NCBI GenBank assembly: GCA_024372625.1
Contig: CP099605.1
Span: forward strand, 2,542,001-2,606,000
Length of the DNA stretch: 64,000 nt
Direction: 5' to 3'
Source of the DNA: Comamonadaceae bacterium OTU4NAUVB1
Lineage (GTDB): Bacteria; Pseudomonadota; Gammaproteobacteria; Burkholderiales; Burkholderiaceae_C
Shown: positions 28,585 through 37,651 of the stretch, piece by piece
How the letters are laid out: every line of letters starts with the position of its first letter
How positions within the stretch are numbered: the first letter of the stretch is position 1
Notes under the pieces: model-generated
Databases searched by the model: none
What the model was told of the DNA's origin: nothing
What the model saw: the letters and a program-made list of their open reading frames with translations, nothing else
Translations under genes and position numbers: made by a program

Positions 28585-29073
28585 TCAGCCGGTGATGAAG
28601 GTCGGCCAGACCTGGATCTGGAGCTTGAGTGCCCAGATGAAGGCGATGTAGCTGCCGATGGCCAGGACGGTGGCGAGGACCAGGACCTTCTTGAGATCGA
28701 ATTCGTTGCCCGCCAGGCTGGCGATGAGCACCAGCGCGTAGATGGCGATGATCATGCCCATGGCCGGGACGCCGAGGCTCGGCAGGCCGCCCAGCAGGAT
28801 GCCGAAGGCCAGGTTGGCGCCGAGGATGAAGACGACCTGCTTCCAGGCCCACTTGCCGATCTTCTCGCCGTCGTTGGTCTCCACCGTGAGGGCGGTGAAC
28901 ATGATGCCCGCGCCGATCAGGGCCATCAGGATGCCCAGCATCAGCGGGAAGTAGCCCGGCCCCATGCGCGCGCCGTTGCCCACGTTGTAGGTCGACGCTC
29001 CCCATGCGAAGGCGATGCCCACGATGGCGAACATCAGCCCCGAGAAAAAGTCTCTCTGACTCTTGATTTTCAC
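28585..29073 (-). CDS. tctB: Tripartite tricarboxylate transporter small permease TctB
   Basis: The small membrane subunit, 162 residues, with four hydrophobic segments (FFSGLMFAIVGIAFAWGAS at the start). It has the TctB-like motif GNGARMGPGYFPLMLGILMALIGAG. The start is GTG 29071-29073 (MKIKSQRDFFSG), with GAGGAGA 6 nt upstream. The open frame extends 24 codons further but lacks a ribosome site. tctB-tctA form an operon without an adjacent tctC; the nearest receptor is the Bug protein at 25.0-26.0 kb. Confidence 0.92.
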   Translation of the reverse strand: MKIKSQRDFFSGLMFAIVGIAFAWGASTYNVGNGARMGPGYFPLMLGILMALIGAGIMFTALTVETNDGEKIGKWAWKQVVFILGANLAFGILLGGLPSLGVPAMGMIIAIYALVLIASLAGNEFDLKKVLVLATVLAIGSYIAFIWALKLQIQVWPTFITG

Positions 29074-29143
29074 GAACAGTCTCCTCGAATCAATCGAACG
29101 GAGGATTCTCAGTGGGGCCCGTGCGCCGGGCGATGTGGATTCC

Positions 29144-29185
29144 ACCTAGCGGACGCCTAGGGATAACCCGCCTCGCCCGCTAGGT
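29144..29185. repeat. Perfect 9-bp inverted repeat at the gspE end / tctB promoter
   Basis: ACCTAGCGG (29144-29152) and CCGCTAGGT (29177-29185) are exact reverse complements with 24 nt between them, and a CCTAGG palindrome lies in the loop. The right arm covers the stop codon of the GspE-like gene. It may be a terminator stem for that gene or an operator upstream of tctBA (71 bp from its start). Confidence 0.4.
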
Positions 29186-30967
29186 CAGCGGCGGCGTCGC
29201 GCTCAGCACTTCCTCGATGGTCGTCAGGCCCTCGGCCACGCGCAGGGCGCCGGCCAGGCGCAGCGGGCGCATGCCGTCGGCCACCGCCTGGCGGCGCAGC
29301 GCGGCGAGGTCGGGCGTCTTGTCGACCCGGGTCTTGAAGGCCTCGCCGATGCTCAGCAGTTCGTAGAGTCCCATGCGGCCGCGGTAGCCGGTCATGCGGC
29401 AGTCGACGCAGCCCACCGGCCGGTAGGCGCGCACGGCGCCGTTGAGCTGCCAGGGCTTCACGAACTCGGCCAGCCGCTCCTGCGTCATCGCCTCGTCGGG
29501 CTGCTTGCAGTGCGGGCACAGCGTGCGCACCAGGCGCTGGGCCAGCACGCCGAGCATCACCGCGTTGATGAGGTAGGACGGCACGCCCAGCTCCATCATC
29601 CGCGTCACCGCGCTGGGCGCGTCGTTGGTGTGCAGGGTGCTGAAGACGAGGTGGCCGGTGAGCGCGGCCTGCACCGCCATCTCCGCCGTGGCCAGGTCGC
29701 GGATCTCGCCCACCATGATGATGTCCGGGTCCTGCCGCATCAGCGCGCGCAGGCCCTCGGTGAATCCGAAATCCAGCTGCGGCTGCACCTGGGTCTGGTT
29801 GAACGAGGCCTCGATCATCTCGATCGGGTCCTCGATGGTGCTGACGTTGACCTGCTCGGTGGCCACGCGCTTGAGCGTGGAGTACAGCGTCGTCGTCTTG
29901 CCCGAGCCGGTCGGACCGGTCACCAGCACGATGCCGTGCGGCCGCGTCACCAGCTGTTCCCAGCGCTCGGCGTCGTGCTGCGAGAAACCCAGCGCGTCGA
30001 GGTCCTTGACCGCCGTGTCGGGGTCGAAGATGCGCATCACCATCTTCTCGCCGAAGGCCGTGGGCAGCGTCGACAGCCGCATCTCGACCTCGTCGCCGCG
30101 CATGTTGCGCGTCTTGATGCGGCCGTCGAGCGGACGGCGCTTCTCCACCACGTCCATCCGCCCGAGCAGCTTGATGCGCGCGACCATCGCGTTCATCACG
30201 CCCATGGGCATCTGGTAGGCCGGATGCAGCACGCCGTCGATCCGGAAGCGGATCACGCCCTGCTCGCGCCGCGGCTCCAGGTGGATGTCGCTGGCGCGCT
30301 GGTCGAAGGCGTACTGCCACAGCCAGTCGACCACCTGCACCACGCTCTGGTCGTTGGCGTCGAGCGGGCGGTTGCTCTTGCCCAGCTCCACGAGCTGCTC
30401 GAAGCTCGCGCCGCCCGCGTTGCCACCGGACTTCTGCGCCGCGCGCACCGATTTGGCGAGCGCGAAGAACTCGGCCGTGTAGCGCTGGATGTCGCCCGGA
30501 TTGGCCACCACGCGGCGCACCGTGCGCCGCGACTGGCGCTCGACCTCGGCGATCCAGTCGGTGAGGAACGGCTCGGCGGTGGCGACGACCACCTCGGTCG
30601 GCGAGACCTGCACCGGCAGCACCTTGTGACGCTCGGCGTAGGCCGCGCTCATGGTGTCGGCGACCTTGCCGACATCGACCTTGAGCGGATCAATGCGCAG
30701 GTAGGCCAGCCCCGCGCGAGCGGCCAGCCATTGCGTGAGCAGCTCCAGGTCGAGCGGCTTGCCGTCGGACGCGCGCGCCATGGCGACGTTGGCCAGGCGC
30801 ACCAGCGGCGGCTGGCGGCTGGCGGCCTGCGCGCAGCGCGCGATGGTGCGCTGGGCCTCGGCCGGCGAGATCACGCGGTCCTCGGCCAGCCACTCGATGA
30901 GTCGGCGCAGTTCGAGCGGGCCTTCATGGCGCGGTGCCGGCGGCGCGGGGGGATCGCTCGGGGTCAT
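29180..30967 (-). CDS. GspE/PilB-family secretion or pilus assembly ATPase
   Basis: A 595-residue hexameric-type ATPase. The N-terminal GspE-N/MshEN-like region (to about residue 190) is followed by a catalytic half with ASDIHLEPRREQGVIRFRIDG. Then come Walker A GPTGSGKTTTLYSTL, the Asp box TIEDPIEMIEASFNQTQV, Walker B-like RQDPDIIMVGEIRD and the His box GHLVFSTLHTNDA. A zinc-binding tetracysteine loop (CPHC...CVDC) is present, as in GspE. No other type II secretion or type IV pilus genes are in the window, so it is a lone ATPase; the machine it powers cannot be named. It follows the spermidine-synthase-like gene by 37 bp. Confidence 0.92.
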   Translation of the reverse strand: MTPSDPPAPPAPRHEGPLELRRLIEWLAEDRVISPAEAQRTIARCAQAASRQPPLVRLANVAMARASDGKPLDLELLTQWLAARAGLAYLRIDPLKVDVGKVADTMSAAYAERHKVLPVQVSPTEVVVATAEPFLTDWIAEVERQSRRTVRRVVANPGDIQRYTAEFFALAKSVRAAQKSGGNAGGASFEQLVELGKSNRPLDANDQSVVQVVDWLWQYAFDQRASDIHLEPRREQGVIRFRIDGVLHPAYQMPMGVMNAMVARIKLLGRMDVVEKRRPLDGRIKTRNMRGDEVEMRLSTLPTAFGEKMVMRIFDPDTAVKDLDALGFSQHDAERWEQLVTRPHGIVLVTGPTGSGKTTTLYSTLKRVATEQVNVSTIEDPIEMIEASFNQTQVQPQLDFGFTEGLRALMRQDPDIIMVGEIRDLATAEMAVQAALTGHLVFSTLHTNDAPSAVTRMMELGVPSYLINAVMLGVLAQRLVRTLCPHCKQPDEAMTQERLAEFVKPWQLNGAVRAYRPVGCVDCRMTGYRGRMGLYELLSIGEAFKTRVDKTPDLAALRRQAVADGMRPLRLAGALRVAEGLTTIEEVLSATPPLT

Positions 30968-31004
30968 CGGTCGCTCCGTCGGGCGGGTTCGGGGGTGGAT
31001 CGAT

Positions 31005-31763
31005 TCAGGGCTGCAGGGGCTTGAAGACCCGCAGCCACTTCGGCGCCGGCAGGCCCCAGCGCGTCTGCACGGCCTCGGCCCGCCCGACGAGCAGGTCGCG
31101 CTTCGGACGCGTGGGCGTGCGCTGGGCCAGCACCACCGTGTTGCCCTCGCGCGTGGGCTTGAAGGCCCACACCGCCTCGGCGCCGAAGGCGGCGGCGATC
31201 TTCTCCAGGCTGCGCTCGTAGCTCGACGAGCGGCCGAACAGGTTGACGGTCATGGCGCCGTCCTCGGTCAGCAGCGCGCGACAGTCGGCGTAGAAGCCCT
31301 CGCTGTCGAGCACCGGCGCCGCCGCCTCGTGGTCGTAGAGGTCGACCTGCAGCGCGTCGACCGTGCCGTGCCAGCGCGGGTCGCGGATCTCCTCGCCGGC
31401 GTCGGCCAGCACCACGGCGAGGCGGGCGTCGTCGGCCGGGAGCTTGAACCAGCCCCGGCACGCCGCGATCACTTGCGGATTGAGCTCGACGGCGGTGGTG
31501 CGCATGCGCAGCTGCTTGCGGCTGAACTTGGTCAGCGTGGCGGCGCCCAGGCCGAGCTGCATCGCGTGGCGCCTGGCCACGCCCGCGGGGTCGACGAACA
31601 GCAGCCAGACCATCATGCGCTGCACGTACTCGAGTTCGATCTCGTAGGGCGCGTCCATCTTCATGGAGCCCTGGATCCACTCCGTGCCCAGGTGCAGGTA
31701 GCGGATGTCGCCCCAGTCGGAGAAATTGACTTCCGGCAGCGCCGGCCGGGCCCGCGACGCCAT
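31005..31763 (-). CDS. Spermidine synthase-fold (polyamine aminopropyltransferase-like) protein
   Basis: A 252-residue protein with a Rossmann methyltransferase-like core: QLGLGAATLTKFSRKQLRMRTTAVELNPQVI (AdoMet-like binding loop and acidic beta2 end), LADAGEEIRDPRW, and DALQVDLYDHEAAAPVLDSEGFYADCR. The loop is LGLGAA rather than the GGGDG of true spermidine synthases, and the Asp pair that holds putrescine is not obvious. It may therefore be a divergent enzyme with a different acceptor. I chose ATG 31761-31763 (MASRARPALPEVNF). It is probably co-transcribed with the downstream GspE-like gene. Confidence 0.82.
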   Translation of the reverse strand: MASRARPALPEVNFSDWGDIRYLHLGTEWIQGSMKMDAPYEIELEYVQRMMVWLLFVDPAGVARRHAMQLGLGAATLTKFSRKQLRMRTTAVELNPQVIAACRGWFKLPADDARLAVVLADAGEEIRDPRWHGTVDALQVDLYDHEAAAPVLDSEGFYADCRALLTEDGAMTVNLFGRSSSYERSLEKIAAAFGAEAVWAFKPTREGNTVVLAQRTPTRPKRDLLVGRAEAVQTRWGLPAPKWLRVFKPLQP

Positions 31764-32085
31764 CAGCGCGCGCCCCGCGCGATGGACGGCGCGTCCATGG
31801 CGCGCGCGGGAGAAGGAAGACGGAGGAACCGGAGAGCGTTCAAGGGACGAGGACCCGTGGGGGTGGGCAGGCAGGTGGTGGGCGGGCAGTGGACGGGTGG
31901 GGGTGGCGCTGGCGACGGCCCGGGCGGCCCGCAAGGCGCACGGGCATGGTACCGCCCGCGGGGCGCGGAAAGGCCGCGCGCGCGGCGGACGATAAAAAAC
32001 CCGCCGCGGCGGGTTTGGTGGGGTCGGCGTCCGGACCGGCGCATGCCGGGCCTCGCGACCACGGCGGCGTCCGGCCCGCGGCGAC
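31764..32085. other. 322-bp intergenic stretch
   Basis: This region lies upstream of the spermidine-synthase-like gene and downstream of the small exported protein gene, both on the minus strand. It is extremely G-rich on the plus strand (GGTGGGC/GGGTGG runs at 31860-31920). Apart from the terminator hairpin at 31994-32016 I see no gene and no convincing promoter boxes. Confidence 0.5.
31994..32016 (-). terminator. Intrinsic terminator of the small exported protein gene
   Basis: Read on the minus strand, AAACCCGCC-GC-GGCGGGTTT forms a 9-bp GC-rich stem that ends in a T6 run (A6 at 31994-31999 on the plus strand). It lies 70 bp beyond the stop of the gene at 32086-32508. Confidence 0.8.
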
Positions 32086-32508
32086 TCACTTGCCGGTGGC
32101 GGCGGCGTGCTCGGCGGTGCCGGGGATCTTCTCGCCGATCTTGTGGCCCGCGGCGCGGACACCGCCGGCGGCCTTCGAGGCGGTGTTGGAGATGACGTTG
32201 CCGGTCTTCTTGGCCGCGCGCTTGGTGGCGTTGCCGGCCTTCTTGGCGGTGCGCTTGGTGGCGGCACCGGCACGCTTGGCGCCGTCGACGGCCTTTTCGC
32301 CCACGGTCGGCTGGGCGGGCGTCGTGGCGGGCGTCGTGGCGGGCGCCATGGCCGGCGCCATGGGGCGTGCCGGTGCCGCCTGGGGAGCGGTCATCGGTGC
32401 CGCGGGAGCGGGACCGGGGGTCGCGGTCTGGGCCACGGCCGAGAAACCGATGGAAGCAATGCCGAGCGCGAGGATCGCGGGGACGGTACGGATGAAAGAC
32501 GATGTCAT
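32086..32508 (-). CDS. Small exported Ala/Lys/Pro-rich protein, histone-tail-like
   Basis: I do not recognise a family. The 140-residue product has a clear signal peptide (MTSSFIRTVPAILALGIASIGFSAVAQ, cleavage after AVAQ or nearby), an Ala/Pro/Met-rich middle with TTPATTPAQP repeats, and a basic segment of repeating KRAGAATKRTAKKAGNATK type (about residues 78-110). That segment resembles histone H1-like C-terminal tails. A lysine-rich DNA-binding-like tail behind a secretion signal is odd; envelope or extracellular polyanion binding is one possibility. It has its own terminator. Low-complexity sequence makes homology weak, but the signal peptide and frame length argue for a real gene. Confidence 0.7.
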   Translation of the reverse strand: MTSSFIRTVPAILALGIASIGFSAVAQTATPGPAPAAPMTAPQAAPARPMAPAMAPATTPATTPAQPTVGEKAVDGAKRAGAATKRTAKKAGNATKRAAKKTGNVISNTASKAAGGVRAAGHKIGEKIPGTAEHAAATGK

Positions 32509-32624
32509 AGCAAAGCTCCAGGGAGTTGTTGTGAGTCACGGCGCGCGAACTGCGTCGCGCCGAGGGAACAACGGGCCGCCGAGGGAGCCGGATGACAGTC
32601 GCGCGCCGTTCGCCGCATTTTTTT

Positions 32625-33476
32625 TCAGGCGGCTCGCGCGCTTTCGTCCAGCAGGGCGGCCAGGCGCGGCAGCGCGGCCACGGCGTTGCGGGTGGTGGTC
32701 TCGGCGAGCGCCGCCGGGCTGGTGTCCCGCAACCCGGCCAGCACGGCGGCGATGCGCGGCAGCTCGGCGGGTTCGTTGCGTCCCTGCGGCCGTCCGGCGT
32801 CGCGCTCCTCGCGTGTGCGGTAGAGCCAGTGGGGCTGGATGTCGGGGGAATCGGTCTCCATGACGATGGCCTCGCCGGGCAGCGCCGCCGCGAGCCGGCG
32901 CACCTGCAGCGCGCGTTCGAAGGTCAGCGTGCCGCCGAAACCCAGCTTCAGGCCCAGGTCGAGGCAGGCGCGCGCCTGCTGTTCGCTGCCGTTGAAGGCG
33001 TGCGCGATGCCGCGCCACGGGCGCCCGCCGCCGGCCTGGCGCAGGTGGCCGAGCACGCGGTCGACCGACCGGCGCACGTGGAGGATGACCGGCAGGTCGT
33101 GCGCGCGCGCGAGACGCAGCTGGGCGCGGAAGAAGTGCTGCTGCTTCGCGTCGTCGAGCCCGGGCACGAAATGATCCAGCCCGATCTCGCCGACGGCGAC
33201 CAGCCGGGGGTCGTCGCGGTGCGCGTGCAGTTCGGCGTCGAGCGCCGCCAGGTCGCCCTCGCCGGCCTCGCCGGTGCACAGGGGATGGATGCCCAGCGCG
33301 TAGGCGTCGCCCTGGGCGTGGGCAAGCTCGCGCACGGTGCGGAAGTTGGCGACCCCCACGGCCGGGATCACGCACAGCGACACGCCGGCGGCGGCGGCGC
33401 GGGCGCGCACCGCGGGTCGTTCGGCGCCGTATTCGGAGGCGTCCAGGTGACAGTGCGTGTCGATGAAACCAGCCAT
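32625..33476 (-). CDS. TatD-family metal-dependent hydrolase
   Basis: A TIM-barrel hydrolase of 283 residues. It has the metal ligands FIDTHCHLD at the N-terminus, VAVGEIGLDHF, PVILHVRRSVDRVLGHL (His), and the C-terminal METDSPDIQP with the conserved Asp. TatD proteins act as 3'-5' exonucleases or DNases; some relatives have other roles. ATG 33474-33476 (MAGFIDTHCH) fits the family start. The longer frame adds 14 residues with no support. It is divergent from the trypsin-like protease gene. Confidence 0.92.
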   Translation of the reverse strand: MAGFIDTHCHLDASEYGAERPAVRARAAAAGVSLCVIPAVGVANFRTVRELAHAQGDAYALGIHPLCTGEAGEGDLAALDAELHAHRDDPRLVAVGEIGLDHFVPGLDDAKQQHFFRAQLRLARAHDLPVILHVRRSVDRVLGHLRQAGGGRPWRGIAHAFNGSEQQARACLDLGLKLGFGGTLTFERALQVRRLAAALPGEAIVMETDSPDIQPHWLYRTREERDAGRPQGRNEPAELPRIAAVLAGLRDTSPAALAETTTRNAVAALPRLAALLDESARAA

Positions 33477-33630
33477 CGGCACATGATGCCCGAAGGCATG
33501 CAAGGGGGCACAAAGCATGCTACTGTGATTTACCGCATGCGCTGGCTAAGGCGTTCTTCTTACCGAAGACGCACTCTGTGGGTGCGGTCCACCCGACTTT
33601 CGTCCCACGTCACTTTTGCTGGAGGTGTCG

Positions 33631-34512
33631 ATGCGCAGGCAAGCTTTCCTCGGCTGGCAACCCGGCCGGCGGGCTTTCGCCGTCCTGGCGGTGCTGTTCC
33701 TGTCGCTGGCCGTCGGCACGGCGGCGCTGTGGCCGCGTCAGGCGCCCTATGCGCTGACCCAGAAGGACATCGACGCGGCGGTGCTGCGCACGCTGCAGAC
33801 GACGTCCCTGCCCTCGCCGGCGGCACGCGCCGCCGCCACCGTGCGGCCGGCGGTCGTGCGGGTGGTGGCCTACGGCCCCGAGCGCGCCACGCCGGAGGCG
33901 AAGACGCAGAAGCGCGGCCGCAATCTGGCGCGCGGCAAGCCGCCGGAGGCCGAAGCGCCGCCCGGCGAGCCCGAGGAGCGGGGCGTGGGCACCGGCGTGG
34001 TGATCGTCGACAAGGGCGTGATCCTCACCAACCTGCACGTCGTCGCCGGGGCCGAGACGATCAAGGTGACCTTCTTCGACGGCCTCGAGTCGATCGCCAC
34101 CGTCACCGGCACGCAGCCGGAGAACGACCTGGCGGTGCTGCAGGCGCAGAAGATCCCCGACGACCTCATCGCCGCGACGATGCGCTCCACGGCCGACCTG
34201 CAGCCGGGCGACCAGGTCGCCGCGGTCGGTTTTCCCTTCGGCATCGGGCCGTCGGTGTCGGCGGGGGTGGTGTCGGGGCTGAAACGCTCGTTCCGCTCGC
34301 CGGAAGGCCGGCAGGAACTGGGCAACCTGATCCAGTTCGACGCCGCGGCCAACCCCGGCAATTCGGGCGGCCCGCTGGTCAACATGGACGGCGAGGTGCT
34401 GGGCATCGTCACGGCCATCCTCAACCCGACCCAGCAGCGCACCTTCATCGGCATCGGCTTCGCGGTGCCCATCGAGAACGCGGCCTCCGCCGCCGGCTCG
34501 CCACCGTTCTGA
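33631..34512 (+). CDS. Trypsin-like S1C serine protease without PDZ domain
   Basis: A 293-residue HtrA-type protease. An N-terminal membrane anchor or uncleaved signal (about residues 16-35) is followed by a protease core with the triad visible: His in LTNLHVVAGAE, Asp in ENDLAVLQAQ and Ser in NPGNSGGPLVNMDG. An Arg/Lys/Glu-rich insert (about residues 85-120) precedes the core. The protein ends right after GFAVPIENA, so it lacks the PDZ domains of DegP/DegS and probably acts as a periplasm-facing protease. GGAGG 5-6 nt before ATG 33631 supports the start. moxR follows after 22 bp. Confidence 0.9.
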   Translation: MRRQAFLGWQPGRRAFAVLAVLFLSLAVGTAALWPRQAPYALTQKDIDAAVLRTLQTTSLPSPAARAAATVRPAVVRVVAYGPERATPEAKTQKRGRNLARGKPPEAEAPPGEPEERGVGTGVVIVDKGVILTNLHVVAGAETIKVTFFDGLESIATVTGTQPENDLAVLQAQKIPDDLIAATMRSTADLQPGDQVAAVGFPFGIGPSVSAGVVSGLKRSFRSPEGRQELGNLIQFDAAANPGNSGGPLVNMDGEVLGIVTAILNPTQQRTFIGIGFAVPIENAASAAGSPPF

Positions 34513-34534
34513 ACCTTCTCCTGGAAAGCCCCGC

Positions 34535-35557
<1,023 letters not shown>

Positions 35558-35558
35558 C

Positions 35559-36584
35559 ATGAAATCGTGGTGGCGCTCCAGGTCGCGCGCGCCGGAGACG
35601 GCGCCGGAACCGGTCGCGGCGGCCAACGACGCTGGCGTGGGTGGCGTCGGTGGCGCGGAGCGGCTGCTGGCGCGGCTGGAATGGACCGTCGTGCGCCGGC
35701 TCGACGGCCTGCTGCAGGGCAACTACCGCACGCTGATGCGCGGCAGCGGACTGGACCTGGCGGACCTGCGCGAGTACCAGTCGCACGACGACGTGCGCCA
35801 CATCGACTGGAACGTCACGGCGCGGCTGCAGACGCCGCACGTGCGCGTGTTCACCGAGGACCGGGAGATGACCGCCTGGTTCGTGCTCGACCTGAGCCGC
35901 TCGGTCGACTTCGGTTCGGGCACCCAGGCCAAGCGGGCGGTGTCGATCGGCTTCGTCGGCGCGCTGGCCCGGCTGCTCACGCGCCACGGCAACCGGGTCG
36001 GTGCGCTGGTCTACGGCAACGACCTCGAAGCGGTGATCCCGCCGCGCACCGGGCGGCGCCACGTGCTGCACCTGCTGCAGTCGATGCAGCGCCGCGCGGT
36101 CGAGGCGCCGCCCACGCAGAAGGGCATGACGCGGCTGTCGGACCTGCTGGCCTCGGCCGCCGGCCTGATGCCGCGGCGTTCGACCGTCTTCGTGGTCTCG
36201 GACTTCCTGAGCGAGCCCGGCTGGGAGCAGCCGCTCGGCCGGCTGGCGCTGCGCCACGAGGTGATCGCGGTGCGCCTGTTCGATCCGCTGGAACTCGACC
36301 TCCCCGACCTGGGCCTGGTGCCGCTGCACGACGCCGAGACGGGCGAGCAGCTGTGGGTCGACACCCACGACCCGGGTTTCCGCAAGCGCTTCGCGCGGCT
36401 GGCCGCCGAGCGCGAGGCCACCCTGCGCGCGGCGCTGTCCAAGGCGCGCGTGGACACGCTCGAACTCTCGACGGCCGACGACCTCGCCGCCGCCATCCTG
36501 CGCTTCGCCAGCGCACGCAAGCAGCGCATGCGCGCGAGCGGTGGCGGCCATCCGACCTTCACGAAGACGGCCCCGGCCGCATGA
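35559..36584 (+). CDS. DUF58 domain protein
   Basis: A 341-residue protein. A short basic N-terminus and an Ala-rich linker are followed by the DUF58 block GNYRTLMRGSGLDLADLREYQSHDDVRHIDWNVTARLQ. A VWA-like fold then carries the degenerate MIDAS FVLDLSRSVDFGSG. DUF58 proteins are regular partners of MoxR ATPases and VWA membrane proteins. The start lies 1 bp after the moxR stop, so it is co-transcribed. No transmembrane helix is evident. Confidence 0.92.
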   Translation: MKSWWRSRSRAPETAPEPVAAANDAGVGGVGGAERLLARLEWTVVRRLDGLLQGNYRTLMRGSGLDLADLREYQSHDDVRHIDWNVTARLQTPHVRVFTEDREMTAWFVLDLSRSVDFGSGTQAKRAVSIGFVGALARLLTRHGNRVGALVYGNDLEAVIPPRTGRRHVLHLLQSMQRRAVEAPPTQKGMTRLSDLLASAAGLMPRRSTVFVVSDFLSEPGWEQPLGRLALRHEVIAVRLFDPLELDLPDLGLVPLHDAETGEQLWVDTHDPGFRKRFARLAAEREATLRAALSKARVDTLELSTADDLAAAILRFASARKQRMRASGGGHPTFTKTAPAA

Positions 36585-36600
36585 CGCACGCGGAGACGCC

Positions 36601-37641
36601 ATGAATTTCCTCTGGCCCCAGTTCCTCTGGTTGCTGGCCCTGCTGCCGGTCCTGTCGCTGCTCTACCTGTGGCTGCTGCGCCGCAAGAAGAAGCTGGCCC
36701 TGCGCTATGCCAGCCTGTCGCTGGTGCGCGAGGCGATGGGCACCGGCCAGAGCGTGCGCCGCCACGTCCCGCCGCTGCTGTTCCTGCTGGCGATCGCGGC
36801 CATGCTGATTGCCGCGGCGCGCCCGATGGCGGTGGTGGTCCTGCCCTCCAACCAGCAGACGATCATCCTGGCGATGGACGTCTCGGGCAGCATGCGCGCG
36901 ACCGACGTGCTGCCCAACCGGCTGGTGGCCGCGCAGGAGGCGGCCAAGGCCTTCATCAAGGACCTGCCGCGCACCGTCAAGGTCGGCATCGTCGCCTTCG
37001 CCGGCAGCGCCCAGGTGGCGCAGCTGCCCACCGTCAACCGCGACGACCTGGTCACCGCCATCGACGGCTTCCAGCTCCAGCGCGCCACGGCCACGGGCAA
37101 TGCCATCGTGGTCTCGCTCGCCACGCTGTTCCCCGACGCCGGCATCGACGTCGCCAACTTCGGCCCGCCCAGCCGCTCGCGCGGCGTGCCCATCGAACAG
37201 GCCGGCCGCGCCCCGCCCAAGGCGTTCGTGCCGGTGGCCCCGGGCTCCTACGCGTCGGCCGCGATCATCATGCTCACCGACGGCCAGCGGACCACCGGCG
37301 TCGACCCGCTCGACGCGGCCAAGGCGGCGGCCGAGCGCGGCGTGCGCGTCTACACCGTCGGCGTGGGCACGGTCGATGGCGAGACCATCGGCTTCGAGGG
37401 CTGGTCGATGCGCGTGCGGCTCGACGAGGACACGCTCAAGGCCGTGGCCAACCAGACCCAGGCCGACTACTTCTACGCCGGCACGGCGGCCGACCTGAAG
37501 AAGGTCTACGACACGCTGAGTTCCCGCCTGACGGTGGAGAAGAAGGAGACCGAGGTCTCCGCCCTGTTCGCCCTCGGCGCGGCGCTGCTGGCCCTGCTGT
37601 CGGCCGGGCTGTCGCTGTTCTGGTTCAACCGCATCCTGTGA
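36601..37641 (+). CDS. VWA-domain membrane protein (BatA-like)
   Basis: A 346-residue protein with two N-terminal helices (FLWPQFLWLLALLPVLSLLYLWLLRRKKK and the helix before RPMAVVVLP). A von Willebrand A domain has an intact MIDAS (DVSGSM at about residue 98, the MLTDGQ Asp later), and a final C-terminal helix follows. This matches BatA/aerotolerance-type proteins. The start is ATG 36601, 16 bp after the DUF58 stop. No BatB, BatD or TPR partner follows, so this is a minimal form of the operon. Confidence 0.92.
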   Translation: MNFLWPQFLWLLALLPVLSLLYLWLLRRKKKLALRYASLSLVREAMGTGQSVRRHVPPLLFLLAIAAMLIAAARPMAVVVLPSNQQTIILAMDVSGSMRATDVLPNRLVAAQEAAKAFIKDLPRTVKVGIVAFAGSAQVAQLPTVNRDDLVTAIDGFQLQRATATGNAIVVSLATLFPDAGIDVANFGPPSRSRGVPIEQAGRAPPKAFVPVAPGSYASAAIIMLTDGQRTTGVDPLDAAKAAAERGVRVYTVGVGTVDGETIGFEGWSMRVRLDEDTLKAVANQTQADYFYAGTAADLKKVYDTLSSRLTVEKKETEVSALFALGAALLALLSAGLSLFWFNRIL

Positions 37642-37651
37642 AGTCCCCCCG

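Noticed and set aside
31860..31920. G-rich plus-strand runs as a G-quadruplex regulatory element
   Set aside because: Runs are mostly GG/GGG with irregular loops, normal for such GC content; no conserved position relative to a promoter could be shown.
32591..32627. T8 run near the tatD stop as a terminator
   Set aside because: The T-run is on the plus strand just before the stop of a minus-strand gene and has no preceding stem for either direction.
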